Shown here: in pieces, positions 5,001-5,443 of the stretch
Position numbering within the stretch: position 1 is the stretch's first letter
Layout of the letters: the number at the start of each line of letters is the position of its first letter
DNA from: Prosthecobacter debontii
GTDB lineage: Bacteria; Verrucomicrobiota; Verrucomicrobiia; Verrucomicrobiales; Akkermansiaceae
NCBI GenBank assembly: GCA_945885485.1
Contig: CAMCYT010000182.1
Location: forward strand, 1 to 5,443
Direction of reading: 5' to 3'
DNA length: 5,443 bases
Made by a program: the position numbers and the translations under genes
The notes under the pieces: generated by a model
What the model was told of the DNA's origin: nothing
Seen by the model: the letters and a program-made list of their open reading frames with translations, nothing else
Databases searched by the model: none

Positions 5001-5443
5001 GTCATGTGGGTGATTTTTTCCAACTGATGCTCAAACAGGATTGCTGAATCGAGTGAGATTGAGTTGCAGTGAGCCGGAGTTTCATTTAACAGATTTCGTT
5101 CAGGACCGAGACCTGCACCGAGCGACATGACCGCCCATTCGCGGATTGGGTCGATGGGTGGGTTTGTGACTTGGGCGAAGCGCTGTTTGAAATAGGTGTA
5201 AAGCAAACGCGGGTAGCTGGAGAGGATGGCGAGTGGGATGTCATCGCCCATCGAGAAGACGGCTTCTTGCGCGCCTTTGATCATGGGTGGAAACACCATG
5301 TCGAGTTCTTCGATGGAGATTGCGTTGGCGACCTGGCGGCGAGAGAGATCGAGCGCGTCGAATTCGATTTCCGGCGCGTGTGCGGATGGGGAAATGAACT
5401 TGCGGAGTTCGAGGCGATTTTCATCGATCCAACGGCGGTAAGG
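2039..5443 (-). CDS. gltB: Glutamate synthase (GOGAT) large subunit, 5' end outside window
   Basis: GltB makes two glutamates from glutamine and 2-oxoglutarate in ammonia assimilation. The visible 1134 codons are open to the right edge; the ATG at 5297-5299 is internal, because the frame continues upstream as family sequence (PYRRWIDENRLELRKF). Missing is the N-terminal glutaminase domain, about 400 residues by comparison with usual lengths near 1500. Visible are the central domain (about 30-310) with GAQEAVFSMGDD and FAQVTNPPIDPIRE; the FMN synthase domain (about 370-740) with GEGGEDP (484-490), KPGEGGQLPGHK, LISPPPHHDIYSIEDL, HDGGTGASP (from 625) and LRTDGGIKNGRD; the [3Fe-4S] motif C-x5-C-x4-C (Cys701, Cys707, Cys712); and the C-terminal GXGXG domain with YGATGG at 984. 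Between GEGGEDPVRF and SYIKQ there are only about ten residues, so the ferredoxin loop is absent and the NAD(P)H-dependent type is expected. gltD is not downstream; the next gene is ylbF-like. No frameshift is seen. Confidence 0.98.
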   Translation of the reverse strand, partial: PYRRWIDENRLELRKFISPSAHAPEIEFDALDLSRRQVANAISIEELDMVFPPMIKGAQEAVFSMGDDIPLAILSSYPRLLYTYFKQRFAQVTNPPIDPIREWAVMSLGAGLGPERNLLNETPAHCNSISLDSAILFEHQLEKITHMTEQGFPSQVLDCTWDASSGKSGLKIRLDELCKEVEDAVNNKNSIIILSDRATSAKRVPIPALLATGTIHHHLNRIRKRLRASLVVETGEARDVHQIACLFGFGATAIVPYLGYATVRQLVAADQGKDKLGEGMTPQKAMSNYRKALEKGLLKIMSKMGISVLNSYQGAQTFEAIGIGDDVVNFSFTGVPSQIGGISYPEIAEESIIRHRAAYEPQVPAGETLDLGDSGYNRYRKSGERHSFTTEVIKNFHNYVKSGKPEDYEEYVRVSLESNPIAIKDLLNFVPSASGPISIDEVEPFENIRRRFTTAAMSLGALSPEAHETLAIAMNRIGGKSDSGEGGEDPVRFKPYPNGDSARSYIKQIASGRFGVSANYLINAYELEIKMAQGAKPGEGGQLPGHKVNALIARLRNTQPGVQLISPPPHHDIYSIEDLAQLIHDLKEINPTARITVKLVAEAGVGTVAAGCAKASADNILISGHDGGTGASPLSSTKHAGSPWELGLSEAQQTLIINNLRDRVILRTDGGIKNGRDVVIAAILGAEQYNFGTTAMIAMGCVYVRKCHLNTCPVGIATTDPKFRAKFKGTPEMVINYFNAVALEAREIMAKLGIRKLDDLIGRPEYLTQREVPSHPKANTLNFSRLLKDVVPAVAEAMEKKATDIARICTKERNDGIAKTALDINILSDIVAAIGACGDGGTNSKLNLPSISGRRPSESTEYGNGSITPDTLEAIKLIPDRAPVSLTYDVVNTDRNIGTRLSGRIAQVFGNYDLPSGSIHITCKGSAGQSFGTFLVNGVTLELIGEANDYVGKGMAAGEIILRVCPTAKFEASKNSIAGNTCLYGATGGSLFANGRTGERFAVRNSGATAIVEGVGDHGCEYMTNGTVVILGKTGKNFGAGMSGGIAFVYDVDGKFYSRVNTEMVVALPVRRPQDLAEVKSLIILHQQKTGSKQAADLLADWETTSHKLVRVIAKERAELEAAEEQHEAASTPK

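Noticed and set aside
5297..5299. ATG as the true start of gltB
   Set aside because: The frame stays open to the window edge and the 48 upstream residues continue GltB-like sequence, so this Met is internal and the gene is cut by the edge.

Overview
The window most likely comes from a member of the Verrucomicrobiota, perhaps the Akkermansia/Rubritalea/Luteolibacter side. This is an inference from the protein mix (an uncharacterised TIGR03790-type secreted protein, a PhnP-like hydrolase, a YlbF-family protein with a Gly/Cys tail), the repeat-rich intergenic DNA and starts without Shine-Dalgarno motifs. No 16S gene or other direct taxonomic marker is present. All four genes lie on the minus strand, so transcription runs from right to left.

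From right to left, the layout is as follows. (1) gltB, the large subunit of glutamate synthase, fills 2039-5443 and runs off the right edge. The N-terminal glutaminase domain is outside; the central, FMN/[3Fe-4S] synthase and GXGXG domains are complete. It lacks the ferredoxin-loop insertion, so it looks like the NAD(P)H type. (2) After 32 bp made of four perfect CCAAGAA heptamers plus CTAT comes a 146-aa YlbF-family protein (1566-2006) ending in a Gly-rich tail with two Cys-Cys pairs. (3) After 145 bp carrying two different short-period repeat tracts comes a 264-aa PhnP-like metallo-beta-lactamase-fold hydrolase (626-1420) with all metal ligands. (4) After 235 bp carrying a compact palindromic element comes the first 130 residues of a secreted TIGR03790-like protein (1-390), cut by the left edge.

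The only pair that looks operonic by spacing is gltB-ylbF. The others are co-oriented but separated by repeats. No tRNA, rRNA, CRISPR array, IS transposase, riboswitch or convincing terminator was seen.

The most interesting material is between the genes. The 469-606 element looks like a REPIN: inverted hairpins, each outer one with a GTAG foot, sharing an A.G mismatch, with compensatory base changes between copies. The heptamer tract forms the whole gltB-ylbF spacer and sits where the ylbF ribosome binding site should be. The 1441-1470 and 1511-1547 tracts are two unrelated near-10-bp-period repeats. Nothing here is a demonstrably new multi-gene system.
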